Numbered from the stretch's first letter, positions 23,702 to 35,302 are shown. The stretch is DNA of 64,000 bases from Nannochloris sp. 'desiccata' (GCA_019044685.2 JAGTXX020000009.1:1302001-1366000), one strand, 5' to 3'. The notes: generated by a model from the sequence alone, not told the origin. Numbers and translations: made by a program.

Positions 23702-25897
23702 ATGGCAAAATCTTCAAGTCGTGTTTGCGGCTTATTCTATCCCGTCCTCGCCGGTGAGTTGTTGTATCTACATCTTAAGCTGCAAAGTTAAACGTTTTCA
23801 GCCTCTATGGCATCAATTCTTGGAAAATGCATAAATCTTTTTGAATTTTTGAACCCAAAACTTTCTCTATTGGCGCATTTATTTCTGCAATATCAACCTG
23901 CAATAAATTGCATAAATATATTTTGATTAAATAAATGTCCCTCAATCGTTTAATTTGCAGTTTTTTTCCCTTGTCTCGCTCCCACGTATACGACCGATGC
24001 CAGCGAGCCAGAGGTGATCTCACCTCGCCCGTCCAGCCCTGCTCGTCCCATGGCTGCTCCTATGCCAATTGCTACCTCCAGTAAGCAGCTGGAAGCTCCT
24101 ATAATCCCCTATCAGCACACCGTTAAGAAACCTACCTGCAACCCCGCTGTCAACGTCATCTCTTCAGCTGTGTCCCCCTCTTCTCCTACCCAAAAAAGCC
24201 TTTTAGTCAAGCAAAGAGGCGCCTTGGTCTACTTCTACAACTACTGTTCTACCTTCCTCCCCCAAACTATCCCTCTTTCTCCCGCCAACCTTTTCTCTTG
24301 TGTCTTGGTCCGTATGGCTGCCACGTTTACTTCCAACCCTCAGGCCGTCGAGGCTGTCTTCGCCCTCTGCTACGTCTGCGAAGATCTATTTGCTGCAACT
24401 GTAGTATTTGCCAAGGTTTCCCGTGATCTACTTGAGAGCAACCCTGCCTTTGCTCGTTTCCTTTGCAACGTCGGCAAGCTTGACACCTTGGGTTTGGCTC
24501 TCGAACGCCGTGGACAGGCTCTTGGCTACCACGCCCATGAAGTTCTGCCCATTATGCCTGTTAAATCTCACGGTCCCCTCCAAAAAGCTCCGCGTGCGTC
24601 CGAGCCTACCGAGTCCCCTCGTGCCGTCGCTCCCCTCGCCCACTCAACCGCTGCTACCAAACAGACTCCCCCTCGCCCAGCTACTCTTGAAGCTACCAGC
24701 CCCAATGAGACTGCTGCTTCTTGTCATCCTGGTCTTCGCCTGAAACGCAGCCCTCCTGAGGTTGCTGCTGCTTTGGCCAATTACGAGAAGGCTCTCGACA
24801 GCGTCTTGGCTACTTCTGAGACCGACGCCGAGACCCCTCCTCCTGGCTCTGAGGGCGCCAAGCCAGGCACAAATAACCATGAATTGTACAATGCAATGTG
24901 GAATTCATCTTTATCCCTGTTTTTGCGATACGAGGTCGCTATGGAGGCTGGCTTCAATTATGCCGCCTTCACTGCTTTAACGACCTTTGTAGAAAAGCTT
25001 GAATGTGTCTTGTTCTACGCTTTGGAAAACCCTGGTTTTGCTACTCAGGATATGATCGAATACTGGAAGGTTATGTTACACAGCAGCTTGCTCGCTCTTG
25101 ACAGTTTTGGCACTATCAAACCTGATGTCCTTAGCTTGGGCCATGACAACGTAGAGCAGTTGCTCTCTGCTTTGACTTTCATCAAAGCCGTCGCCGTATT
25201 TTACGAGCTTATGAACGCTAAGAATGAGCTTATTTTACTTGAAGCTTGCAACTTCCTTAAGGAAGTAGTCGTCAAGGGGAATGCACTCGGTGAAGGCTTG
25301 GAATGTGAAAAGAGCAAAGAGGGGGCTAAGGCTGCTGCCCATGCTGTACTGCTGTTAGAACACTTTATTGTTCAATATCCTTATTTGATTAGCCCTGCAT
25401 TAAATGCAGCTTATTTTAGCCTTCGAGCTGCGGTGTCGGCTTTCTACGGCGTCCTTAAAGAATACCAGGCTGCTGCCCACCAGGAAGGAGTGATTGTGCA
25501 CCGTTTGGACTCTCATGGCGCCTCTGGCTCTGGCCCCTCTAGCGGCAATGCGACGCCCTTGTCAAACGCAGGGGCAGTAATTTCCGTACATGATGCTGCC
25601 AACCAAGTGGCTGCTTCTGAAAACAAGAAGAAGAAGAAGAAACGCACTTGCAGAGGAAGCGGTAAAACTAAAAAGCAAAATAATGGCCCTGCTACTGGCA
25701 ACTCTAATGGTAAGGAGCAAGCTGTTTCTGCCAATGACGCTGCACCTGTAGATCGTGTTGTTAAGCATAAGCCCACTCGCAGGGCAGGTGTTAAACATAG
25801 AATGAGAAAGAAGAACGCCGGTGGTAACATCCAACCTCATGATAGCATTAATAATGCACCCTTGACGGCAGCGCTGGTAAGGCCAACTGTACTTTAA
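23702..25897 (+). CDS. Orphan protein with signal-peptide-like start
   Basis: I do not recognise this protein (about 662 residues). Exon 1 (23702-23753) encodes 17 residues, MAKSSSRVCGLFYPVLA. Exon 2 (23961-25897) continues VFFPCLAPTYTTDASEP, so the N-terminus resembles a signal peptide. Two helical, hydrophobic regions follow, one around NLFSCVLVRMAATFTSNPQ to LLESNPAFARFLCNV and one around SLSLFLRYEVAMEAGFNYAA to AAVSAFYGVLKEYQ. They are separated by a Pro/Thr/Ser-rich linker, and the two look like related helical domains. The C-terminus is strongly basic (NKKKKKKRT, RRAGVKHRMRKKN). The first half uses C-ending codons heavily (CCC, GCC, CTC), unlike its neighbours, suggesting high expression. 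Secretion versus membrane location is open. Confidence 0.72.
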
Positions 25898-27009
25898 ATG
25901 GCAAACCCCAAGCTAATGACACTTGTAAGAGTGGAGGCAACCACCGTATTTAGGGCCAGCGCAAACGCTTTTACACTTGCCGCTCCGCAACCCGATGCTT
26001 TTTTGAGAGCAACTTGTGTTTGATATATAAAAGTATAGAGCTTTACTGCAAATGAAATGAAATATATGTTTTTATGATGCATGCTTAATTGATGATATTT
26101 TAGGCCATGCCATTCCTGTTTGTGTTTGTTTATTTTCTGTCTATGATAATTTATAAAGTCCCTTTCCCCTCCTGATTGCCTTTTCCCCTCCCTTAAACTT
26201 ACGCCCATTATCTCTTATCTACTAATTCCATACGTTTCCATGTTGTTCCTTTTCCTTGACATTTACGGTCCCTTGACACTTACGTTCCCTTGACAACTTA
26301 CATTGAAGTCTGTAAAAATATACATATAAAAATACATCGCCGCTAAAGAAACTCAATAACTGGATTATAATCTTACAGTCTGGTTTTCATTGCAAATAAA
26401 TTTAAAAATGCACGCTGTGGTAAGCTGTCTAATAATAAAATAACCTGCTTTTGAATACGTTCTATACGCTATTCATTTAATTTAATCTGATCAATTAATC
26501 GATCATCAAGTTCATTCATTTTCAATAATTTTGGCTGTTGGTGCCATTGCCAGTGAAATCCAGCACGTGTGGGTGGCTGCTTGCCCTCTAAAATAAGATG
26601 AAATCAGCAAATGGGCAACTGGCAAGGGGTGAGAACAGGAATGAAGTAATATTTTCAAAGATAATAGGGGGCTTGAAAAGGTGGGGGTGGGAAAGAAAGA
26701 AAGGAGAAAAAAAAGCAAAAGCAAAGAGCAGCAATGATGACCAGGGGGCATAAAGTGAAGGGTGAAGGAAAGGACGAATATTTTATAAAGAAAAAGAGTT
26801 GATGATGGGTAAAAACAAGAAAGAGAGAGATAGTCTGTGTGTGTGTTTGAAAACGAGGAGGGCACGGAAAAGGGAGACGGGATGGAATAAATGAATCACA
26901 TTTCAACTTTTTGAAAGGCGCAAAAAGAAAATAGAAATCAAGGAAGGAAAAAAGCACACCAAGCGAAGGGAAAAGAGAGAAGAAGCTTTAGGGGAGACAC
27001 TTTAGAACC
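25898..27009. other. Convergent intergenic region, purine-rich on + strand
   Basis: About 1.1 kb between convergent 3' ends. The right half (about 26640-26990) is almost entirely purine on the + strand, so it is pyrimidine-rich in the sense of the bZIP transcript, whose 3' UTR it probably contains. Open stretches on the minus strand here are low-complexity artefacts. No gene seen. Confidence 0.5.
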
Positions 27010-28322
27010 TTATTTTTTATCAGATCCATCCCAAGCACCAAATAGCATATTAAAATCTACACTGCTACCATCTGGCATTGCCTCCACCACTGTCGTGGGA
27101 GTTGCTGTAGGAAGTAGTACTGCTGCTGCGCCTGCTGTGGTCCCTCCTGTACCAACTGCAAGATCAATCTCATCATCACGAGGTGAATTTTCTTTGGACA
27201 ACATAGCTATATGCTCCGCTACTGCTGCACCACGGGCACTCAAAGTGCCACCGCCACGAGCCGTGAGCTGACCGCCACCTGCAGCTTCTGTGCTTTGCAA
27301 ATTTTGAAGCTCTGCGAGGGAAGGGAGAGATAAACCAGCCACAAGAGAGGCTCTGTTTGGAAACGCAGCAGGAAGAGAAGAAGAGGAAGGGCCAGCGGCG
27401 CCTGTGGTGCCCATTTGTGGCTGCTGCCGCTGCGTCTCTGATGCGTCCTCAACCTCCATCGGTAGCAGCATTGAATCATCTTGATACTGCGCTAATAATG
27501 ATGCTGTATCTATCCCGGTACTAGTAGTGGCTAATGCGGCCAGCTGCTCCTTCATTTGGAGCTGGTGTTCTTTTGAATCAATTGCTTTTTTGGTGAAATC
27601 TTCAATGCATTTTAACAGAACAACATTTTCTTGTTGCAGCGTTTTTATATCCTTGCACAGCTGGTTGATACGCTCGTTCTTGCGTTGGCGACTACGGCGT
27701 GCTGCTTCACGATTCCTTGCTCGTCTACAAAAAAGGGGAATATTTGAAACTAGGTGTAAGATCATCAAGTGGGGGGAGGAGCGTTGTCGCATGTTGAAAA
27801 TTAATTTGTTGAAAGAAGACTGCTTTGGGCAATTTTCTTCAGCAATATAATAGGTACTTAGAACCATAACTAGAAAAACTACCACTCACTTGATGACAGC
27901 TTCTCGTTCTTTTGTTGACATCTTGGCAAGTGCCTCTGCATCTGGTTCCTCAACCCTGGCAGTGCCAGAAGGATGATTATCAGCTCCCTCCTGCGGAACA
28001 TAGAGTGCGTTTAGTACAAGGTGGTGGTCTTAAGCTCACTATAGTTGCGCAGAAGTCCTTGGACTGTGCTTACCTCGTCGCTGCTCCATGCTTGGAGCTG
28101 ATTTGCTTCTTCGACTGCTCTAGCCAGCTGAGCGCGTGTATTGCTCAGCAGCGCGTGCAAGCGATCAACTATATGATCATCTTTATCTTCAGCGTCCATC
28201 TTAGCGTCTTCATGCCCTGCAGCGAGGTGGGTCGTCCCAAGGATCGGGCCTCGATCAGCTTCGCGGAGTGCAACACGCAACCCCTCGGCGCTCATCCCAC
28301 TACTATTGGGTGGGATATCCAT
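27010..28322 (-). CDS. bZIP transcription factor
   Basis: Basic leucine-zipper DNA-binding regulator, about 354 residues. There are three exons: 28074-28322, 27890-27990 and 27010-27724. The last junction completes a Lys codon to give REAVIKRARNREAARRSRQ, containing the invariant NxxAxxSRxRK (NREAARRSRQRK). The zipper continues with INQLCKDIKTLQQENVVLL. The N-terminal 83 residues contain a helical stretch (VDRLHALLSNTRAQLARAV) and an acidic region. The C-terminal half is Ala, Gly, Gln and Ser-rich and ends FNMLFGAWDGSDKK. Target genes are unknown. Introns are 83 and 165 bp. Confidence 0.9.
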
Positions 28323-28539
28323 AGTAGAAAAAGACAGCAGGAAGTGGCTCAAGCTCCAGATAACCGAGCAGGTTTTGAACTTTAAGCGCGCAGGGGGAGG
28401 GAAATGAGATAGCATCGCTATAGATGAAAAACTTACACGCGCAGCTATTTTAATAATACAATCACAAACACATCTATCGATGTTGCTTGCTTAGAGCTCA
28501 CCGTTGAGACCTAGCCAATCTGGCCATCTTGAAAAAAAA

Positions 28540-29373
28540 ATGATCTCTTCTAAGAATCTATCTTTTTTTCAGCGATCAACTCTCTCTAGAGCCTCAATAG
28601 CAAAAACACGCAATATTGACTCCATAAATGCCGGCAGTTCCTCCAATGCTGTTCGCCACGGAACGGAATTGACGGATGATTTCGCCGACGTCATCTGTGA
28701 AAATAATCTCCTCACAGTTGCTGGCTTTGGAAGCTTATTATCCGAAACGAGCGCTAGATCAACTTTTCCAGAGTTACAAAACTTTAGATTGGGGCACGTA
28801 AGTGGTTATAGACGTCTCTTTGGCCACGGTTGTTCCATCTTTTTCGACCGTGGCATAGCCCGCCCCGAAACAAAAGAAATATCAAGCTTAAGTGTCGAAC
28901 CACACGCTGATTCTGAGATCGTCGTCACTTTATTTGAAATCGACGCTGGTAATCCTGACGTAATTCGAGCGTTCATTCAACGGGAACATGAGTTTCGATT
29001 CTGCGCCGTAGTGACCCATCAAGTAAACAGAAGTAATGGAAGTCCTGCTAAAGAAGACCGCCCAGCAGTGATTTGCGCACGTAATACTGATGAAAATTAC
29101 CGTCAAACACGGTGTCCACCTGAAGAATGGGAGCGAAGATATGGAAAGCATGGCCTAACTAGTATATGGAGAGACGATGTGTTGCCGTGTAGAGTCTATT
29201 TGAGGCATTGCGTGTTGGCTGCAACGAAACTAGGTTCAATAGCTGAAGCAAGCTTTTTAGATGGTACAGTGCTTGCTGATAGAACGACTACTGTGCGTGA
29301 ATGGCTGGAAAAGAACCCTGAAATCATGGATGAGTTACCACCGCCGTCGCTCGCTCAGCGGTATGCTGGGTGA
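28540..29373 (+). CDS. GGCT-like fold protein conserved in plants
   Basis: Single-exon protein of 277 residues. The segment VAGFGSLLSETSARSTFPEL resembles the glycine-rich nucleotide-like loop of the gamma-glutamylcyclotransferase/AIG2 fold. Other well-ordered blocks are NFRLGHVSGYRRLFGHGC, IQREHEFRFCAVV, RCPPEEWERRYGKHG and RDDVLPCRVYLRHCVLAA. I recall similar plant proteins of unknown function but cannot name a symbol. The N-terminal 45 residues are Ser, Arg and Asn-rich and may be a transit peptide. The ATG at 28540 is the first in frame. The start sits 217 bp from the divergent bZIP start at 28322. Catalytic activity is not established. Confidence 0.75.
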   Translation: MISSKNLSFFQRSTLSRASIAKTRNIDSINAGSSSNAVRHGTELTDDFADVICENNLLTVAGFGSLLSETSARSTFPELQNFRLGHVSGYRRLFGHGCSIFFDRGIARPETKEISSLSVEPHADSEIVVTLFEIDAGNPDVIRAFIQREHEFRFCAVVTHQVNRSNGSPAKEDRPAVICARNTDENYRQTRCPPEEWERRYGKHGLTSIWRDDVLPCRVYLRHCVLAATKLGSIAEASFLDGTVLADRTTTVREWLEKNPEIMDELPPPSLAQRYAG

Positions 29374-29727
29374 GTGAGAAACAGTGCGTGTAAAATTTTA
29401 AGTTTTACTTTGGAATATCGGATGTGTTGAAACTTTTATACTGATATTTGCAAGTGTAAAACCCACTGAATAGGTTTTAAACCCCGGTTAGCTTTGTGAA
29501 AAGGCACGTGTGGATTTAAGAAAGCCGATTTGAAGCCATGACGAAAGTTTAGGAGAGTTAATGGTCCTTCAGTCAGACGCCGCTCTAGCAACCTAGATTG
29601 TCACTTCCTGCGAACTAGTCTTTATAACATTGATATCTTTAACATACCAAGCATAATAAATCATATCAAGCATTAGAGAAAGCCCCAGCTTGGTGCCATT
29701 TAGTGAAGAGCCATCAACCTTTTCTCA
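29374..29727. other. Intergenic region, no gene seen
   Basis: About 350 bp of AT-rich sequence holding the 3' end of the GGCT-like gene and the 5' region of the next orphan gene. No RNA gene or repeat is recognised. Confidence 0.4.
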
Positions 29728-30699
29728 ATGTGTTCCATAAGCCATCAAAGCATAGCAAGTAGTGAAGAATCGTCGGATCTGCTAAACTATAGGCATGGTG
29801 AGTTGCCAAAGTCCACGGTTTGGGCTCAACGCAGCAAGTGATCTTGAAAATGACAGCATGTTTCTATTATTCCCTTTCTTATGCTGTTCCAAGCTAAAGA
29901 TACAGCACCCAGCAATTACTTCAAAACACCTAAACGATATTTGCAGCCCTTAACTCCGGAATAGCTACTAAACTCTTCATACCCCTTATTTTCTCGTCAT
30001 CCAGGTAATCGCGAAAAAAAGACAATAGAACCGCTTAAACTGTTCCGCATCACCTCTGTGATAAAGGCTACTGGTGGCTTTGATCCGTGTTTCCTCTTCC
30101 AGGGCACTCTAGCCACTTTAAATGGAAATGGTCTTCCAGCCCATTCCTCCATGTCCCTCTTCACAGCCGAGCGCTCAGACACTGGAACTTATTCCTCTCT
30201 TCGCACACCCTCATGTAGCCCTGATCAACCACTAACCTTATATATCTCCTACGAACATCCCTCTCCTAAGATTAAACGTGCCCGTCTTGACACAGCTCCT
30301 TATCGCTACTCTCTCCGAGATGATGTGGACGACTCACTGATAGCTTGCTCTCGTGGCCTTGCTACCGAGATTCTATTTGATACCACCATAAATATGGCTA
30401 TCTGGGGCACAGAAATCGCTTTATCGTTCCCTTCTTTAAAAGAAATGCAGCATTTTGCTACCTGTCTTCGCAACGTCACTACCAAAAACATGTCGCTTGC
30501 TAGCCATCCTTGTGCTGCGTTTTCTACTCCTAGACCCTTAACTCCTCCTGGCGTGGCGGCACTCACGTGTATTACCCCTGAAGTGAGTCTCTTGACAGGT
30601 GCTGATTCTTTAACAGGGGCTCAAGGCGCGCTTTTAGCACCCCGTCCTGAGGACGCCGCGAGCGATGCCGACTCGCCTCCTCCTGAAGAAGGGAAGTAG
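29728..30699 (+). CDS. Orphan protein, possible PH-like fold
   Basis: I do not recognise this protein (about 254 residues). Exon 1 is 29728-29797 (MCSISHQSIASSEESSDLL, ending NYRH) and exon 2 is 30005-30699. The exons join within a Gly codon to give HGNREKKTIEPLKLFRITS. The region from LKLFRITSVIKATGGFDP to LKEMQHFATCLRNVT alternates strand-like segments and ends in an amphipathic helix, in the order seen in PH/WH1 folds, but this is only an impression. The C-terminal 60 residues are Pro, Ala and Asp-rich and acidic. The exon 1 assignment rests on an open frame and phase match with a GTGAG donor. Confidence 0.6.
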
Positions 30700-32564
30700 A
30701 GAATTTCCTTTTATTTGTTTTGTTTTCTTAGTAATAGAGTCGCATTAATGACTCGTAGTTTACTTTCCCAGTGTAGATGATTGCCATAATTGATTGTTTT
30801 CCTTCTAGTTTCTTACTTTTAGTTGTACTATAGAGCGTTGAGTGTTGTGCTCTACATAGCTAGTCTTTTTTGTTTTAAGGTCTTTTTTCTTAGCTTTTTC
30901 CCTTACGGAAGCCTCCTCCTTTGCCTCCTATGGCGTAAATGCAACTTGGTTCCTTTGAGGCTTCTTTTTATTTGAACAAAATTGAGTTTCTTATTGTTTT
31001 ACCTTTCTACTTTGCCCTTCTCCCCCCCCCCCCCCCTTGCGTTACCGGTGTTGGTGTACAGAGTGAAACAACTTTCCGACAGTACACTTCACTGTTTTTC
31101 TTTACTATTTCAAGTTTCTGTGTCTCTTCTTACCTCTCTCTTGCCTGCTGTCGCTTGTTGCAACGTATTGAAAACCTCGTTGTAGATATACTTACTCCAT
31201 CCTTTTCCAGAACTACTTTGATTCTCCACCCCCTTTGGACTTCTCTATTATTTTTCATAGGGTCGGGGTTCCGAGCACCCTTCCCTTAACTAACCAACCT
31301 TTCTGAGCCTTTCTTGTATTACTAAACAACAGCTTAAATCGACAACACCGCATAATGTTTTTTCCAATTTCATCTCTATTAACTCTTTATTTTTTTCATT
31401 CTTTCTTATTTTTATTAATACCCCATTGAGTTCTATTTACTTTGGTTTTTAGGAAGATTTTCTCCCGCTACATTACCCCCAGATATTGATAAAAATTGAT
31501 TTTAACTTCCCCCTCCCCCCCGAACACCCCCCCCCCCCCCCCCCCCTGTCCCCCTTTTCCCCCAAGAATGAGCTTTACCCTAATCTACAATTTGATTGAG
31601 CCCGCTATCAACACAATCTAATATAATCTAAAATAACATGTTGGTACTAATTAAATCCTTTATTTCATGTCGTATCATTAATTAAATGATCCATACTAGA
31701 CAACTCTAAGTCTATAATTAGTAGCAAAAGCGGTGTAGCGTTTTCTTTCTTTCTTTCCCCCCTTTTGAAAGTAAAACAAAGAGTATCAATCCTCTTTCTT
31801 CCCCCCACCCCCACCCCCAAAAATAAGCTTGAAACAAGCTTTCTTTTCCCTCAAGTTTTCGGATGCATCAATAACCCTTGTCTCCTTACATGCTAATTAC
31901 ATGCTATGCCCTTGCTTAATTTCTTCTCTGCATAGAAGATCCATTCGTTCATTCAAAAATATAACTTACTAATAGCATGTATTTGCTTATTTTTCTCCCC
32001 GCATTGGGAGTGATAGTTCCCAAAACAGCTTGGTTTTGCAATCATTCTCCCCTCTGCTTTCCCTTGAAATAACAGTACAATACAAATGCTGAGTTTTCTG
32101 CCAATTTTTTTATTCCTGCTATATTTGCAAAACTTTAAGCTGGAACTTAACTGCTTACTAACTACTCAGTAAGGTAAATCTACCTCCCTCTTGCCCCTGC
32201 ATTCCCCCGTTCCCCCCTTTTTACTGAACTAATGGTACGGTAAATATGAACAAGTTCAGACCCCCATCCATTGATACTTGGAAAATAGATAGTGTCGTGT
32301 AGTGTAGATTTTGCCCGTTATTTTCCCGCACCCCTTTGCATCCCCTTGTAAGCAATACCCATTGAATAGAGAAATATTATTACACAGAAGCACAACGCAG
32401 GCACACAAAGAAATGCAGGGAAAAAGGTAGAAATGAAACACACACACAAAACAGCACTACATGCTCACTCACTCGCTTTGCTGGCTTGAGCACAGATTGA
32501 TCGAGACAAACGCTTTGCTACTCCACTAAACGAATTAAGAAGGATCATTCAAATCTCAACTTCT
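30700..32564. other. 1.9 kb gene-free pyrimidine-rich region
   Basis: Lies between two convergent genes. Most of it is T and C on the + strand, with runs such as 15 C at 31022-31036 and 20 C at 31527-31546, and further poly-C/T tracts near 31740-31810. I find no open frame with recognisable motifs and no RNA gene. The left part may be a long pyrimidine-rich 3' UTR of the orphan gene ending at 30699. Confidence 0.5.
31022..31546 (+). repeat. Homopolymer C tracts
   Basis: Two unbroken cytosine runs, 15 bases (31022-31036) and 20 bases (31527-31546), sit in a pyrimidine-rich context. On the complementary strand these are G runs that could form quadruplexes. Their exact length is likely error-prone in sequencing. 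Confidence 0.85.
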
Positions 32565-34817
32565 CTAGCCATGACTACCAATACCCAAATGGAATCGTCT
32601 CTTTTTCGCATCATTCATTGCATACTCCAACCGTAACGGTCCAATCGGAGTATCAAATCTCACGCCAGCACCGCCACCAAAACCCGCTCCGGGCTTTTGC
32701 CTTGACCCCGCAGGATCCCCTGGCACTGTGTGTCCACTTCCCAAATCAGAGCCATAATCACAAAATAAACTTCCTTGTAAGCTTTGAATTAACGGGAAAT
32801 GAATTTCAGCAGTACCGCTTACGTAATTGCGCCCAGAACCGACGCCGCCTTCGTTGTATCCTCGGACAGAATTTGTACCGCCAATGGGGAAGGCCTCATA
32901 AGGGGGCAGATCACCTACAATAGCACCGCCTTTCGCAGAAACCCATAACCGTAAGGGGCCTAATGGAATGCCCTTATCTGCACGGAGAGTGAATCTATTA
33001 AAATTAAGCCAATCACGTTGTAACGGTACCGCTTGCTCCATGGACGCCACCAGCTCTGTGTCTCCAGATGGAGCATTATAAGCCACTCTGATGGTTCCTA
33101 AAGCCATGGTATCCCTACCCTTTCCACCACGATTGATCATTAATGTGCCTCCGTACATATCTTGTAATAACGGTCTATTATGGTCATCGACACACTTTGC
33201 TTGTTGCCAATTAACACCGAGACTGCCTTGCCACCCCATGCCTAAAGGTCGTCCGTACTCTACTCCGCTAACTATACGAGTCACATAAATTCCCGGACCG
33301 GTTGTAGTGGTCGTACCTGATGCTGAAGCTCCTCCTGCTGTTGCTCCGGTACCAGTACCACCAAGAGAACTCGATGTATCAAAGGCTTCATCTGCTGCAA
33401 CACCGTGCACCGGAGCAGCACTGACTTTAGTATTTTGAGCAGAGATTGTACGGGAAGTACGGTACGCATCACCTCGTACCCATGGATCAGTATGTGCTAT
33501 ACGGAATGTGCTATCTAATTGACCTACTTCAGCAGAGGCGACAAGGCGTTGTCCAAGGCCAAATAAATTTCTTTGAGAATAGGAGAGGGTGCCTACAAAG
33601 CCGGGCAAGGAGCCTTCAGAAGCAGCTCCCGCAGCAGATATACCTCCGCCAGCAGCTAAACCTCCCGTTTTCTTCCTTTCTTTCACTTCCAGGGTTAAAT
33701 CAACACGGGGTGCTTCGACTGTAGAGCCCTCTGCTGGCTGAGGGCGAATTGAAACATCTTCAAAAAGGCCCATCGAGTAGACGGCCTCAATATCAGTTTT
33801 TGCTTGTTTTAAGTTGTAGACCTGCCCTGGTTGGGTGGTAAGATGCCGTAATACGATATCAGGTCTGGTTTTTCCTTCTTCACGTGCTTCTCCAGTCTTT
33901 GGGTCTACATAACGTAAAGCAATTCGATTTACAGTGGCCTCGGCAACTTTGACTTGGGCGACGTCGCCTTGTCCGAGCTCAACGTCAATTACTTGGCCTA
34001 AAACGCCGTGTTCTTCATACCAGCTGTTGAGTTTGGCTACTGCACGAGTTAAAGAATTATAATTCAAGGTACGGCCGCGCATTCCGTGGAAGGCATCTTG
34101 AATTATTGCTTGTGGAAGACGGGCAGCACCTGTGGAGACAACTCCCCTTAATTCAGGGTTTGGAGTGACTTCTACAGTGAGTCTGACACCATCACGGGTA
34201 TCTTCTGCACGAGGACGGCAAGTAGAGAAATATCCAGTATCAAAAACGCGTTGTACGTCTTCTTGAACTTCTCGAACGGTATAGGCAAAGTTTGGGCGGG
34301 TAGTCAATGCTGCAAGAACTGCTTCACGAAGCTCTCCATCAGCACCAGAGACGTCTACTTCACTAATCAAGATGCGTTCTTCGTCTTCTTCCCCTTTCTT
34401 CTTTTCGTTGTTTCCTTTAGGGTCAGAGGAAGGATCTGTCTGAGCTGAGGAAGATGGATCAGAAGAAGAGTCGTTGCCAGAATTTTTACCGGGCATGCGT
34501 GCCCTGAACTTGGAAGGGAAGAGTGCCACAGCTTCAGATTTGGAGGGTTGGGCAGAGGAAACTGAGGCAAAAAGCGCAGGTCTGGGAAGTGCAGCTAGCT
34601 TTTTATTGGGATTAAAGATCATTGAGTGATCACCAACAGCAAGATGAATCAATTGTCGTGTAATTTCCTGGCCGATATTCGCCATGGTATTGTTTGCACA
34701 CATAATCCCTTGCTTGCATTGCTCTGCAACGTTTGCTGCAAACTTTTGTGAAACGATCGTGCCATCATGAGCTTGGCTAGTTCGCCTCGCTTTGGCCCTG
34801 CGCGACGCAGAAAACAT
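32565..34817 (-). CDS. OEP80/Toc75-like Omp85 outer-envelope protein
   Basis: Beta-barrel insertase or translocase of the plastid outer envelope, Omp85/BamA superfamily, 750 residues and unspliced. The N-terminal 130 residues are a low-complexity targeting region. POTRA-like repeats follow from ILISEVDVSGADGELREAV, then LRGVVSTGAARLPQ, to PRVDLTLEVKERKKTGG. The barrel begins near GTLSYSQRNLFGLGQRL. The L6-loop signature GGTNSVRGYNEGGVGSGR (VRGF/Y motif) and a C-terminal strand, IGPLRLEYAMNDAKKRRFH, are clear. Length and POTRA number fit OEP80 better than protein-conducting Toc75, but the two cannot be separated with certainty here. A Ser/Thr/Gly-rich insertion lies in one barrel loop (GGTGTGATAGGASASGTTTT). 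Confidence 0.88.
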   Translation of the reverse strand: MFSASRRAKARRTSQAHDGTIVSQKFAANVAEQCKQGIMCANNTMANIGQEITRQLIHLAVGDHSMIFNPNKKLAALPRPALFASVSSAQPSKSEAVALFPSKFRARMPGKNSGNDSSSDPSSSAQTDPSSDPKGNNEKKKGEEDEERILISEVDVSGADGELREAVLAALTTRPNFAYTVREVQEDVQRVFDTGYFSTCRPRAEDTRDGVRLTVEVTPNPELRGVVSTGAARLPQAIIQDAFHGMRGRTLNYNSLTRAVAKLNSWYEEHGVLGQVIDVELGQGDVAQVKVAEATVNRIALRYVDPKTGEAREEGKTRPDIVLRHLTTQPGQVYNLKQAKTDIEAVYSMGLFEDVSIRPQPAEGSTVEAPRVDLTLEVKERKKTGGLAAGGGISAAGAASEGSLPGFVGTLSYSQRNLFGLGQRLVASAEVGQLDSTFRIAHTDPWVRGDAYRTSRTISAQNTKVSAAPVHGVAADEAFDTSSSLGGTGTGATAGGASASGTTTTTGPGIYVTRIVSGVEYGRPLGMGWQGSLGVNWQQAKCVDDHNRPLLQDMYGGTLMINRGGKGRDTMALGTIRVAYNAPSGDTELVASMEQAVPLQRDWLNFNRFTLRADKGIPLGPLRLWVSAKGGAIVGDLPPYEAFPIGGTNSVRGYNEGGVGSGRNYVSGTAEIHFPLIQSLQGSLFCDYGSDLGSGHTVPGDPAGSRQKPGAGFGGGAGVRFDTPIGPLRLEYAMNDAKKRRFHLGIGSHG

Positions 34818-35302
34818 CGTTGCAGGCCGTCAACTTCTACTTAAAATATGTAAATTATTTCAACAACCGATACGGAGGGGATCAAGTATTAAAGAAAATT
34901 CTTATCAAAGACAAAATGAAAGCGACGACGGCGAGAGGAGACTTGCAGACCGTGGATGTTGCGGTGCTAACATGGTGCCATCGTGGGACATGATGACTTT
35001 TTCGGTCAGTGGGTTCTTGGTTAGAAAGAATTGCTGCCGGCTTGCTGCCTTGTGGGACTGCTGCTAGAATACTTCGACTTACAAAGAGACGCTAACTTAG
35101 TCAAAGAATAGAAAACAAGCAAGGATAACAACAACAGCCTTGGATAAAAATGGTAAGAACAACGTATATGAACAAGAATATGAATCTACTCAAAGAAGTA
35201 CGTATCGTACAAAATAAAAAACAACAACATGGAATTTCAATCTTAATATTTTTATTGCTATTTCGGCACTCTACCTACTCTTCTATTTTTTCGAGAGTTT
35301 CT
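34818..35302. other. Intergenic region, no gene seen
   Basis: About 485 bp between the start of the Omp85 gene and the 3' end of the next leftward gene. It should contain the Omp85 promoter and 5' UTR and the neighbour's 3' UTR. A-rich. No motif recognised. Confidence 0.4.
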
